The position numbers and the translations under genes were made by a program. From contig JACZKW010000050.1 in assembly GCA_014859835.1 (NCBI GenBank), positions 1 through 34,781 on the forward strand: 34,781 nt of DNA, written 5' to 3'. The stretch comes from UBA9653 sp014859835. GTDB lineage: Archaea; Thermoplasmatota; Thermoplasmata; UBA10834. The notes below the pieces were generated by a model, which saw only the letters and a program-made list of their open reading frames with translations, was not told the DNA's origin and made no database searches. Shown one piece after another: positions 6,774 through 14,880 of the stretch (position 1 is its first letter; each line of letters begins with the position of its first letter).

Positions 6774-7826
6774 ATGTTGACTGAAATTCAGAAAGTGGTG
6801 GACGATTCTACGAGGAAGCTCCTTCAGATATCGACTCCACCCGTGAGATATTGGCTGCTTTATGATGTGATGAAAAAGGATGCCAGCGACCCGATACTCA
6901 AACAGACCATCAGAGAGTGCGCAACATATCAACCCCGATTACGTCTGCTCAACTCCCTCCGGCGGGATGGCACATGGCCGATATCGAAACTCAGGAGGGA
7001 AGAGGAGGATCGTGGGCCTGGACAGCCCATCGGGTGGACATACACCACCATGTTGAGAAACCAACTGATACTCGGGGATTATGCCACGGGAATCGACGAG
7101 GGCAATATGCGAGCGTGCTTCGAGAAGATGCTCAGCTGGCAGGTGAAAGATGGATACATCCCCGGCCCAAGCACGGCCGCTTTTCCCGTACCGCACTACA
7201 ACGGATTCGCGCTGAGGAACCTTATTGAGTTCGGATTGAGGAACGATCCGAGAACGGCCAAGCTTTTGAAATGGTTGTTCGGCATGCAACGTCACGATGG
7301 CGGTTGGAACATCCCGTATCTCCAGGACGTGCGCTACCGTCCCGAGTACACCCATATGAGGATAAAGGATTTCATGAAGCTGGTTGAGAGTGAGAATCGG
7401 CCGACCTACGATCCCGATGAGTACGGACACATCCCGAGCTGTCTATGGAGCACCCTCGCAGCGATAAGAGGATCCAGTTGGGATCCGCGATTGACGACCA
7501 GGAAGGAGGTGCGACGAGGTGCGGATTTTCTCCTCGACGGATTCTTCAAGAGAAACTATCACGCGACATTCCTTCAATCGGAGAAGAACTGGACGACTCT
7601 AAAATATCCCATGTACCTCGGCAGCGGGCTTGCCGCACTCGAGATCCTGGCTACGATAGGATACGGTCCGGAGGACGAACGCATGGAGAAGGGCGTGCGA
7701 TGGCTTCTGAAGATGCGGTCAGAAGACGGTTTCTGGTACAGGTCCGATAGGCCTGATCCCGAGAAGAACCAGTGGATAACGGAGATAGCGATCAGTACCC
7801 TCTCTCGATATGCAGATATGTATTGA
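6774..7826 (+). CDS. Alpha/alpha-toroid (terpenoid cyclase/prenyltransferase fold) protein, copy 1
   Basis: A 350-residue protein without signal peptide or membrane span. It contains repeated motifs of the QW type that define the alpha/alpha-toroid fold shared by squalene-hopene cyclases and prenyltransferase beta subunits: RRDGTWPIS (63-71), WQVKDGYIPG (122-131), MQRHDGGWNIPY (171-182) and MRSEDGFWYRSD (314-325). I see no DXDD motif, the acid that starts cyclisation in class II terpene cyclases, so it is probably not a standard squalene cyclase. The enzyme activity and substrate are unknown. A paralogue of identical length follows after a 72-base gap. The ATG at 6774 has no clear Shine-Dalgarno sequence. 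The gene lies just after two pseudogenes, in a zone that looks recently rearranged. Confidence 0.72.
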   Translation: MLTEIQKVVDDSTRKLLQISTPPVRYWLLYDVMKKDASDPILKQTIRECATYQPRLRLLNSLRRDGTWPISKLRREEEDRGPGQPIGWTYTTMLRNQLILGDYATGIDEGNMRACFEKMLSWQVKDGYIPGPSTAAFPVPHYNGFALRNLIEFGLRNDPRTAKLLKWLFGMQRHDGGWNIPYLQDVRYRPEYTHMRIKDFMKLVESENRPTYDPDEYGHIPSCLWSTLAAIRGSSWDPRLTTRKEVRRGADFLLDGFFKRNYHATFLQSEKNWTTLKYPMYLGSGLAALEILATIGYGPEDERMEKGVRWLLKMRSEDGFWYRSDRPDPEKNQWITEIAISTLSRYADMY

Positions 7827-7898
7827 CCATGTGCGACGTGCAGAATTCGTGCTGACCCAAAACCTTTCAAATCACACGATGCATTGGTGGATTCGAAG

Positions 7899-8951
7899 AT
7901 GCGCGCTGAAATCAACAAAGTTGTCGAAGACTCTTCGAGGAAGCTGTTTCAGATATCTTCTCCTCCAGTCAAATACTGGCTTCTGAAGTTCATCATGGAG
8001 AAGAATGATGAAGACACCATACTGAAGCAGACAAAAAGGGAGTCTGCTGAATATCCTGCGAAGCTGCGCCTCCTGGCCAAACAGAACGCGGACGGCACAT
8101 GGCCGATATCAAGGCAGAAAAGGTTTGAAGAGGAGAGAGGGCCAGGACCTCCCATCGGATGGACATATGTGACAATTCTCAGAAACCAATACACCCTCGG
8201 AGATTACGTTACCACCATCGATGAGGGGCATGTCCGAGCATCATTTGAGAAGGTCTTCGGATGGCAGACCAAGGAAGGGTGCATTCCCGGACCATGGACC
8301 GAGGCCTTCCCGCTCCCGTATTACTGCGGTTTCGCAGCTAGGAACATGCAACAATTCGGCCTGTTTGACGATCCAAGGACCCAGAAACTGATGCGATGGA
8401 TTCTGAGCATGCAGCGACAGGATGGCGGATGGAATATCCCATACATCCAAGATATGTGGTATCGGCCGAAATACAGAGGCTTGAAGAAACGTGAGTTCAT
8501 GGACATTGTCGAAAGTGAGGATGCGCCGACATATGATCCGAAGGAATACAACGACATACCCAGCTGCATCTGGAGCACGGTCATGGCCATAAGGGGGCTC
8601 ACACACCACAAAAAGCTTCACAAATCAGCGTCCGTGTGCAGAGGCATCGACTTCGTACTCGACCGGTTCTTCAAACGAAATCATCACCCATCGTTCTACC
8701 AATACGAGAAGAATTGGACCACGCTCAAGTATCCGACATATCTAGGGAGCGGGCTGTCGGTCCTGGACATCGTCACCTGGAACGGATATGGCCCAGAGGA
8801 CCCGCGAATGGAAAAGCCCATCAGATGGCTTCTGTCTGCAAGAACGAAGGAAGGTTTCTGGCACGTATCCGAGCGACCGAACCCCGAGAAAGACCAATGG
8901 ATAACGGTCATAGCGCTTGCCGTGCTCAAGCGATACTTGAGCAGGTACTAG
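7899..8951 (+). CDS. Alpha/alpha-toroid (terpenoid cyclase/prenyltransferase fold) protein, copy 2
   Basis: Tandem paralogue of the preceding gene. About three residues in five agree by eye over the first 130 positions, including KVVxDSxRKL, ADGTWPIS, GPPIGWTY, LGDY and IDEG. QW-like motifs recur as NADGTWPIS, WQTKEGCIPG, MQRQDGGWNIPY and ARTKEGFWHVSERP, again without DXDD. I chose the ATG at 7899 over TTG 7884 or GTG 7887. It gives exactly 350 residues, aligns end to end with copy 1, and leaves GGTGG at 7886-7890 as ribosome-binding site. Both copies look intact, so the duplication is probably functional. The biochemical role is unknown. Confidence 0.72.
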   Translation: MRAEINKVVEDSSRKLFQISSPPVKYWLLKFIMEKNDEDTILKQTKRESAEYPAKLRLLAKQNADGTWPISRQKRFEEERGPGPPIGWTYVTILRNQYTLGDYVTTIDEGHVRASFEKVFGWQTKEGCIPGPWTEAFPLPYYCGFAARNMQQFGLFDDPRTQKLMRWILSMQRQDGGWNIPYIQDMWYRPKYRGLKKREFMDIVESEDAPTYDPKEYNDIPSCIWSTVMAIRGLTHHKKLHKSASVCRGIDFVLDRFFKRNHHPSFYQYEKNWTTLKYPTYLGSGLSVLDIVTWNGYGPEDPRMEKPIRWLLSARTKEGFWHVSERPNPEKDQWITVIALAVLKRYLSRY

Positions 8952-8978
8952 AGGGTGCTCTTATCCTCGGAGAGCGGC

Positions 8979-10631
8979 TCATTCGGGTGGGAGCTGTTCG
9001 AAAGCGAGGTCGATGTTCACGCCGTGTTTCTTCCTATACCATCTCGACACCCAGTAAAGCGCGAACCCCGCAAAGAATATCGCCACCGTGAGATAGAGCG
9101 AGAAGTATCTAGTCACGGGACTCCAATAACCAGTCGCTCCGAGGTTGGGGTCGATCATGAAGTACCAGATGCTCACCGACAGGAATGCGACCCATATTAT
9201 GCCAGAGATGGTGATCAACGGCACTCCGAATATCTTGTGATTCATCCCTGAGGATTCGTATATCTTCCTCGTCTTTTTCCTGTATGGCAGGAGTATGGCG
9301 GCAAAACCGACGAGCGTGAATGTCGCGAGTGCTTGGCCGAGTACTGCGGTGAAACCGCTCTGGTAGTCGGAGAATCTCGCGTAGAATGCCAGGTATATCA
9401 TGTTGATCGTGGTGAAGAAGACGATCGCGTTCAAAGGTGAATTCCACCTCTCACTCACCTTCCCGAACCATGACGGCACTACCCTATCCATGGACCATGC
9501 CAGCGCCGCCCTTGTCTGGCCGATGCATGCCAGGGCCGGGTACATGAGCAGCCATGCGACCATCCCTATGCCTATGATATAGACCGCTGCGCTGCTCTTC
9601 GAAGCGATGCCGGCATGGAAGTCGAACCATACGCTCGGCATCCCGTAGCTCGTCGAACCATATTCGTAGAACTGGGCATAGGTACCCTGTATGAACGTAT
9701 CTCCCAACGTGTTCGTGATTATCGACCATAGCCCGATTATGAACGCCGCGCCGATGACCAACGCACCCATGTTGCCGATTAAGGCGGTCCTTCTTGGAGT
9801 CTTCAGTTCGCCGCCCACGAACGACGTGAAGTACGGATATGCAAGGGACCATAACCCTATTGGCAGGATGGCAAGGGTCAACTGCCAGTCACTGTAATTG
9901 TACCACGGGGAATCATAGGCGGCATCCGCGACGGTCTCACTATAGTCCGCAGCGCCTTGACCGGTTGCGTATTGGTCCCAGGTCGATGAGAATTCCTGAT
10001 TTGAGGTCGTGAGGAAGATGGCCGCGACCACGATCAGCATGATAAGGCCGATTATCGCACAGACTGCCTGCACCCTCAGGTATAACTTGGTTCCCAGTGC
10101 CAACATCACGCCGGACAGTATGACGACCATGGCAGTGAGCGTGAAAGTGATCGGATGGTCCGGTTGGCTCAGCCTGTCGGCCCAGTCGAGCAGGTTCGGA
10201 TCGTTGTTCACGACACCCAGCATTCCGAAGAGGTCTCTGAGACCCCAAGTCACGACCCACGTCCCGAGGATGGCGCACCAGACGACGTTCCAGAAGACCC
10301 ACATCCAGCTGGAGCCGAACCCGATGGACGGATGGAGGACTCTGCTGACGAAGACATAGTCGCCGCCACTGCGCGGCATCGCGGCCGTGAGTGCTGAAAA
10401 ACAGTACATCCCGAAGAAGCAACCGATCGCGCACAGAACCAGACCGAGTGTGATATTCGCTCCTGGGAATATTCCTGGGCCGAGGAATATGACATAGGCA
10501 ACGCCAACTCCTACACTCATGTTGAGCAGGTTGATGAAAAGGGCGTCATGCCACTTCATCTCTCTGACCAGGCCAGTGGCCTCTCTGAGGAACACCCCTT
10601 GACCACTTGACGGCGCGCCGCTATCTCCCAT
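8979..10631 (-). CDS. APC-superfamily amino acid permease
   Basis: A 550-residue integral membrane protein with about 12-13 hydrophobic segments. After a short polar N-terminus it has WHDALFINLLNMSVGVGVAY and FLGPGIFPGANITLG, the glycine-rich first helix typical of APC transporters. SALTAAMPRSGGDYVFVSRV is the conserved helix 2-3 region, and ALAWSMDRVVPSWFGKVSER, before a late helix pair, is also diagnostic. It probably takes up an amino acid or amine in symport; the substrate cannot be told from sequence. It is convergent with the second toroid gene (27 bases apart). It faces the TatD-like gene across a 400-base region holding a TBP relic. Confidence 0.9.
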   Translation of the reverse strand: MGDSGAPSSGQGVFLREATGLVREMKWHDALFINLLNMSVGVGVAYVIFLGPGIFPGANITLGLVLCAIGCFFGMYCFSALTAAMPRSGGDYVFVSRVLHPSIGFGSSWMWVFWNVVWCAILGTWVVTWGLRDLFGMLGVVNNDPNLLDWADRLSQPDHPITFTLTAMVVILSGVMLALGTKLYLRVQAVCAIIGLIMLIVVAAIFLTTSNQEFSSTWDQYATGQGAADYSETVADAAYDSPWYNYSDWQLTLAILPIGLWSLAYPYFTSFVGGELKTPRRTALIGNMGALVIGAAFIIGLWSIITNTLGDTFIQGTYAQFYEYGSTSYGMPSVWFDFHAGIASKSSAAVYIIGIGMVAWLLMYPALACIGQTRAALAWSMDRVVPSWFGKVSERWNSPLNAIVFFTTINMIYLAFYARFSDYQSGFTAVLGQALATFTLVGFAAILLPYRKKTRKIYESSGMNHKIFGVPLITISGIIWVAFLSVSIWYFMIDPNLGATGYWSPVTRYFSLYLTVAIFFAGFALYWVSRWYRKKHGVNIDLAFEQLPPE

Positions 10632-10775
10632 CCAAGAACACCTCTGATGCCCGAATGCAGCAGGCTAGCCTGGCCGACTGCAGGAGATGGGAACGGAGTG
10701 TGCTGATAAATAAGTTGCATATGTCTGGAGGCCTGACATCGGAGTGACCATGGCCATGAATGAGGGGGGCGATCG

Positions 10776-11007
10776 AGTGACCTGGACGCTCAGATCGACT
10801 TGAATGCGGCCCCCATCGGTCTTCATCTTGAGAGGGTTGAGTACGAGCCGTAGAGTCTCCTGTCCGCGTACACAGGATCGACGTGCCAAAGATAAGATGG
10901 TCGTGCTCTTGTTCAGCGGCGGCGAGCTCGTCTGCACCAGGGCAAGGAGGTCTGAGGATGTCGAAGTCGCTGTTGATAAGAGGACAGAAGAATTGAAATC
11001 TGCGTGA
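10776..11007 (+). pseudogene. Decayed TATA-binding protein (TBP) fragment
   Basis: Three frames in order spell one TBP repeat. Frame one (about 10776-10850) reads SDLDAQIDLNAAPIGL then HLERVEYEP, followed by an in-frame TAG at 10851. Frame two (10874-10891) reads RIDVPK. Frame three (10897-11007) reads MVVLLFSGGELVCTRARRS then EDVEVAVDKRTEELKSA and a TGA. Archaeal TBP has the same order: DLN...VEYEPEQFPGLVYR..PK..VLLFSSGKLVCTGAKS.EDV..AV....EELKS. The segment corresponds to one repeat, more like the N-terminal one; the second repeat is absent. A stop and at least two frameshifts make it a relic. It lies between the divergent permease and TatD-like genes. Confidence 0.7.
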
Positions 11008-11035
11008 CTCTTCAAGTGACCGAGAACTTACACCC

Positions 11036-11878
11036 ATGTCCATACCAATATTGGATAACCACGTCCATCTGGAACCGATCAAGGGAAGAAATGTGGATTC
11101 GGCGAGGGAGTTCGAGAAGCTAGGCGGCACCCACCTGATAATCTCACATCTTCCATACGACCACGTCGAGATATCCAAAGCGGATGATTTCAGGACCGCC
11201 TTCGATGTGACCGTGAACATCAAGGACAGAGTCAACAAAGAGACTTCGCTGCACGCGTACGCTACGGTCGGACCATATCCCGTGGAGCTCCTGAGCTTCC
11301 AGAGGAGATACGGGCTCGAGACGGCCAAACAGATCATGATGGAAGGCATGGATATAGCCGCGGAATATGTGGCAAATGGCAGAGCCATTGCGATAGGCGA
11401 GGTGGGGCGGCCCCATTTTCCAGTCGGCGAGGAGGTCTGGAGCGCCTCGAACGATATCCTGCGTCACGGAATGCAAGTGGCCAGGCGCACAGGTTGCGCA
11501 ATCGTGCTGCATACCGAAGGGGCAACACCCGAATCCATGAAGGAACTGGCTCATATGGCGGAATCCGTCGGCCTCGAACCTGGCCGAGTTGTCAAGCACT
11601 ATTCGCCACCCTTGGTCCATGAGGACGAGAACTTCGGACTCGTGCCATCGGTTCTTGCAGGGAAATCAGCGGTTCAGGTGGCGCTGTCCAAAGGAGACCG
11701 GTTCATGCTCGAGACAGATTTCTTGGACGACCCGTCACGACCCGGCGCAGTCCTCGCGATCGGAACGGTGCCAAGACGGACGAAGACGCTCATGGAGAAG
11801 GGGGTCATGAGCGAGGAGGCGGCCCACAAGATCCACCACGATGTCCCCCGTGCGGTATATGGCAAAGCATTCGTGTGA
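11036..11878 (+). CDS. TatD-like metal-dependent hydrolase (amidohydrolase superfamily)
   Basis: A 280-residue TIM-barrel hydrolase. Metal-binding motifs appear in the expected order: DNHVHLEP (His9 and His11) after strand 1, AIGEVGRPHF near residue 125, IVLHTEGA near 160, VVKHYSPP near 187 and FMLETDFLDDP near 223 with the final Asp. This is the archaeal TatD-related family, assumed to be metal-dependent phosphoesterases or nucleases; the true substrate is unknown. The ATG at 11036 has no strong Shine-Dalgarno sequence. It is followed by an MFS-like transporter gene on the same strand after 78 bases. Confidence 0.85.
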   Translation: MSIPILDNHVHLEPIKGRNVDSAREFEKLGGTHLIISHLPYDHVEISKADDFRTAFDVTVNIKDRVNKETSLHAYATVGPYPVELLSFQRRYGLETAKQIMMEGMDIAAEYVANGRAIAIGEVGRPHFPVGEEVWSASNDILRHGMQVARRTGCAIVLHTEGATPESMKELAHMAESVGLEPGRVVKHYSPPLVHEDENFGLVPSVLAGKSAVQVALSKGDRFMLETDFLDDPSRPGAVLAIGTVPRRTKTLMEKGVMSEEAAHKIHHDVPRAVYGKAFV

Positions 11879-11956
11879 TGATGGGTTGCGACAGAAAAAC
11901 TGATTTGCGCATGCGGCGAATACCGATTAGCAGATGGCGGAGCGGTATGTGATATC

Positions 11957-13144
11957 ATGCAAGGCTCTCAATTCAAACACTACATCCTTGAGATGTCTCA
12001 CAGGCATGGCTCGCTCATCATCCTGCAGACGCTCGTGGCCATATCCAACACGATGGCGAATGCCTTCGCTCTGATCTACCTCTACAAGAATGGGGCGGAT
12101 TATCAGCAATGCGCCCTATTCATCCTCGTCAGCGTGGTCATGACGACCGCGTTGATAGCGTTCGCGGCCAGACCGATCGTACGCAGTTTTCCTGCATCCA
12201 TCGAGACTGCGCTCGTTTGTCTCGTCGTATACTACATCTTGCTCATGTTCCTGAAGGGATGGTACCTGATACTGATACCTCCGATCTTCTTCGGGACATA
12301 CATGGCCACATTCTGGGTACCGTACAACGCGCTCATAATGCACATAACCTCGAGGAAGAAGAGGGGTGCGGGAGTGGGCGCATATTTCCTCATATTCCCG
12401 CTGGTGTCGACCACGGCTCCGCTCGCTGGTGGACTCATCATAGGGATCAGCTCGTACCAGGTCCTCTTCGCTATTGCTGCCATCATCGTAACATGCAACT
12501 TGGTCTACATCTCCGGCTTCGGCGTATTCAAAGAGCTGAGGGAACGGATCATCATACCTGAACTGCTCCAGTCGATGAAGGTCAACCTGGTGGGGAAACT
12601 GCACGTGGACTTGGACATGAAAGGTGTGAGCTGGAGACTCAAATCATCCCTATTCGCCGAGGGGATACAGGACGGGATATTCTGGGTGCTGGTGCCCTTG
12701 ATAAGCTTCGAGTTCGCGAAATCCGAGGTGGTCCTCAGCGGCTATCTCGCCCTGTTCGCATTCTGGGGAGCGGTGACCACCGTGGCGCTGGGTTATCTGT
12801 CGGATCGTCTGAAAGACAGGGTCTCGATAGTCAGGATAGGAGCGGCCTTCGGGGCCATAAGTACCTTGTACGCTGCTTACTCGAACGGACCAGGAGAGTA
12901 CCTGTCCGCCATGAGCCTAGCGTACTTCTGGATCGCAATGATACCATCGTTCCTATTCACTATGCTGGTCGACAAGCTGGAGCGTTTCAAGAAGAAGGGT
13001 GTGCTCCTCAGGGAATTCTACCTGAGCGCGGGAAAGTGTGTCGGGATAGCGATCCTGATCGCAGTGCTCGTGGTCGGGGCCGACCCATCCATCTGCATGA
13101 CTGTCGCCGCGGTTGCGCTAGCATCGATAATCATCGTGAAGTGA
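11957..13144 (+). CDS. MFS-like membrane transporter
   Basis: A 395-residue polytopic protein with about 11-12 hydrophobic helices and a central charged loop (about residues 195-230, RERIIIPELLQSM and following). The pattern of two six-helix halves around a cytoplasmic loop fits the major facilitator superfamily. Supporting details are the short charged segments SRKKRGAG after the early helices and GYLSDRLKDRVS in the second half, which resemble the MFS loop motif. No substrate can be assigned. The ATG at 11957 follows the TatD-like gene and the two could be co-expressed. The stop is 6 bases from the end of the convergent acylphosphatase gene. Confidence 0.75.
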   Translation: MQGSQFKHYILEMSHRHGSLIILQTLVAISNTMANAFALIYLYKNGADYQQCALFILVSVVMTTALIAFAARPIVRSFPASIETALVCLVVYYILLMFLKGWYLILIPPIFFGTYMATFWVPYNALIMHITSRKKRGAGVGAYFLIFPLVSTTAPLAGGLIIGISSYQVLFAIAAIIVTCNLVYISGFGVFKELRERIIIPELLQSMKVNLVGKLHVDLDMKGVSWRLKSSLFAEGIQDGIFWVLVPLISFEFAKSEVVLSGYLALFAFWGAVTTVALGYLSDRLKDRVSIVRIGAAFGAISTLYAAYSNGPGEYLSAMSLAYFWIAMIPSFLFTMLVDKLERFKKKGVLLREFYLSAGKCVGIAILIAVLVVGADPSICMTVAAVALASIIIVK

Positions 13145-13150
13145 CCTGGT

Positions 13151-13426
13151 TCAATGCGTGATCGAGAAATCACCATACTCACCGGTCGGTTCTGATCTAT
13201 CGACCGTGCTCCGATCGACCCTCGCATGTGGCTGCTTGTTAGAGCACCACTCTATCGCATCATCGACCGATCCCTCATCGCCCTCGAACACGGCCTCCAC
13301 ACGTCCATCGGGCATGTTCCTGACCCAACCAGTCAATCCATGGTTTTGCGCGAATCTCTGAGCGTTCGCTCTGAAGAACACTCCCTGCACGAGTCCTTCG
13401 AAAATGACGTGTGCGCGTATCTCCAC
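13151..13426 (-). CDS. acyP: Acylphosphatase
   Basis: Small alpha/beta enzyme that hydrolyses acyl phosphates such as carbamoyl phosphate or acetyl phosphate. The 91-residue product carries both family signatures: FEGLVQGVFFRANAQ, with the phosphate-binding Arg19, and GWVRNMPDGRVEAVFEG, with catalytic Asn37. Length is normal. The gene ends 6 bases from the MFS-like transporter in convergent orientation and stands alone. Its upstream region also carries the promoter of the downstream ftsZ cluster on the other strand. Confidence 0.95.
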   Translation of the reverse strand: MEIRAHVIFEGLVQGVFFRANAQRFAQNHGLTGWVRNMPDGRVEAVFEGDEGSVDDAIEWCSNKQPHARVDRSTVDRSEPTGEYGDFSITH

Positions 13427-13521
13427 TCTGATAGAATCTATGTATCCCGGGAAAAAGATTGCGTGTGATTGGATGATGAGAGAGGAGCGGTCGCTCCCGC
13501 GATTCTGTCAGCGTGCGAACA

Positions 13522-13530
13522 TTTTTTATA
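13522..13530 (+). promoter_or_regulatory. TATA box of the tandem ftsZ cluster
   Basis: TTTTTTATA stands out in a G+C-rich context about 100 bases before the first tandem ftsZ. It predicts a start site near 13556 and a 5' leader of about 75 bases. A TGTCAG hexamer, also repeated in the RHH-ftsZ promoter, lies just upstream at 13506-13511; a six-base match may be chance. Confidence 0.5.
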
Positions 13531-13585
13531 CTCACATTGCGATTTTATCGTATACGCGACGCGCGCGTGGGATGCACTAGCCAGT

Positions 13586-13611
13586 GGCGTAGCGAGATAT
13601 GCGCTATCGCC
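13586..13611 (+). promoter_or_regulatory. Hairpin in the 5' leader of ftsZ
   Basis: GGCG-TAGCG at 13586-13594 pairs with CGCTA-CGCC at 13602-13611, with a single bulged T and a 7-base loop. It lies about 20 bases before the ATG at 13632 and just upstream of the ribosome-binding site GGGGTG, so it could affect translation. No known riboswitch class matches. Confidence 0.4.
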
Positions 13612-13631
13612 TCTGATAGGGGTGAACAAAC

Positions 13632-14753
13632 ATGATGAGATCACTCGTCGAAGACGCAATCGCAAGAGAGTCAGGCCCTGGGACTGGTATCACCGAAGCA
13701 GGGATGCTGAGCCAGGATCAAAGAGTGGATGCAGAGCTCGAGCAGATATTGCGGAGCCTCAAGACTAACATCAAGATCATAGGTGTTGGTGGAGGTGGAA
13801 CCAACACCGTTGCCAGGATACATGATGAAGGTATCATAGGCGCTGAGCTGTACGCAGCTAACACGGATGCTCAACACCTCCTCGTTCTCAGAGTACCGCA
13901 CAAGATCCTCTTGGGTCGCAGGGTCACGAGAGGATTGGGCGCAGGCGCACTCCCACAGATAGGCGAAGAGGCGGCTAGAGAGGCGGAGGACGAACTCAAG
14001 AAGATCCTCGCTGACACACACATCTGCTTCATCACATGCGGTCTCGGTGGTGGTACCGGGACAGGCGCGGCATCCGTAGTGGCGCGCATGGCCAAGGAGA
14101 TGGGCGCACTCACGATCGCTGTCGCCACGCTCCCGTTCAAGGGAGAGGGCAAGATGAGAATGGAGAACGCGGAATGGGGGCTGGACAAGCTCAGGGATTC
14201 CGCCGACACCGTCATAGTCATACCCAACGACAAGTTACTCGAGGTCGTCCCAAGACTCTCGCTCAACGCGGCGTTCAAGGTCGCGGATGAGGTACTGATG
14301 AGATCCATAAAGGGACTCACCGAGGTCATAACCAGGCCAGGTCTGGTGAACCTCGACTTCAACGATGTCAAAACCATAATGAAGGGTGCAGGAGTGGCCA
14401 TGATTGGTCTAGGGGAATCGGACGCCCCAGGTGACGATAGGATCATGGAAGCGATAGAACAAGCGATCAACTCACCGCTCCTCGATGTCGATATAAGCGA
14501 GGCTAACGGCGTGCTCATCGATGTCATAGGTGGAACGGATATGACGATATCCGAGGCGCAGCGCGCCGCGGAGGAGATACAGGCGCGGGTAGGACCGAAC
14601 GCCCGCATCATATGGGGAGCGGCCGTCGACCCTGCCTTGGACAAGACCGTCCGGGTCATGATAGTGGCCACGGGAGTCAAGTCGTCGCAGATTCTAGGGA
14701 AGCAGGCGGAGAAGAGATACAAGGGCATCGGCGAGGTGGATCTGGTCCGCTGA
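13632..14753 (+). CDS. ftsZ: Cell division protein FtsZ, tandem copy A
   Basis: A 373-residue FtsZ. The first glycine loop IIGVGGGGTNTVARI starts near residue 49, YAANTDAQHL follows, and the GTPase signature GLGGGTGTG is at 137-145. The T7 catalytic loop is GLVNLDFNDVKTIM. It is a close paralogue of the next gene; both share LLGRRVTRGLGAGALPQ and INSPLLDVDIS/INSPLIELDIS. The start is ATG at 13632, with another ATG directly after at 13635. GGGGTG lies 7 bases upstream. Position before secE-spt5 is the classical place for the archaeal FtsZ1 lineage. The lineage label is inferred from context. Confidence 0.95.
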   Translation: MMRSLVEDAIARESGPGTGITEAGMLSQDQRVDAELEQILRSLKTNIKIIGVGGGGTNTVARIHDEGIIGAELYAANTDAQHLLVLRVPHKILLGRRVTRGLGAGALPQIGEEAAREAEDELKKILADTHICFITCGLGGGTGTGAASVVARMAKEMGALTIAVATLPFKGEGKMRMENAEWGLDKLRDSADTVIVIPNDKLLEVVPRLSLNAAFKVADEVLMRSIKGLTEVITRPGLVNLDFNDVKTIMKGAGVAMIGLGESDAPGDDRIMEAIEQAINSPLLDVDISEANGVLIDVIGGTDMTISEAQRAAEEIQARVGPNARIIWGAAVDPALDKTVRVMIVATGVKSSQILGKQAEKRYKGIGEVDLVR

Positions 14754-14776
14754 CGCCCCAAAGCATCTCCGAAACG

Positions 14777-14829
14777 TTTAAGATACCTAATCAGCTACGG
14801 TCCAATCAACCGGTGAGCTTGGCTCGCCG
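14777..14829 (+). promoter_or_regulatory. TATA box and leader hairpin of the second tandem ftsZ
   Basis: TTTAAGATA at 14777-14785 predicts a start site near 14807. Immediately after it, CGGTGAGC (14811-14818) and GCTCGCCG (14822-14829) form an 8-base stem (one G-U pair) with a TTG loop. This would place a stable hairpin at the very 5' end of the mRNA. So the second ftsZ probably has its own promoter in addition to read-through from copy A. Confidence 0.5.
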
Positions 14830-14880
14830 TTGCCACTTTGTCACGTTCACTATACGTGTACAACGCCACGGAGGCCCGAG

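Noticed and set aside
6296..6784. A 162-codon plus-strand frame as an intact gene
   Set aside because: Only the part from 6386 to about 6525 matches the two-CW family. After that the similarity shifts frame, so it is a pseudogene with a run-on tail.
10621..11388. A 255-codon minus-strand frame over the permease-TatD gap
   Set aside because: It is antisense to the TatD-like gene and to the TBP relic, and its composition is not protein-like.
13469..13768. A 99-codon plus-strand frame overlapping the start of ftsZ copy A
   Set aside because: It runs out of frame into ftsZ and across its TATA box and leader; no ribosome-binding site or family similarity.
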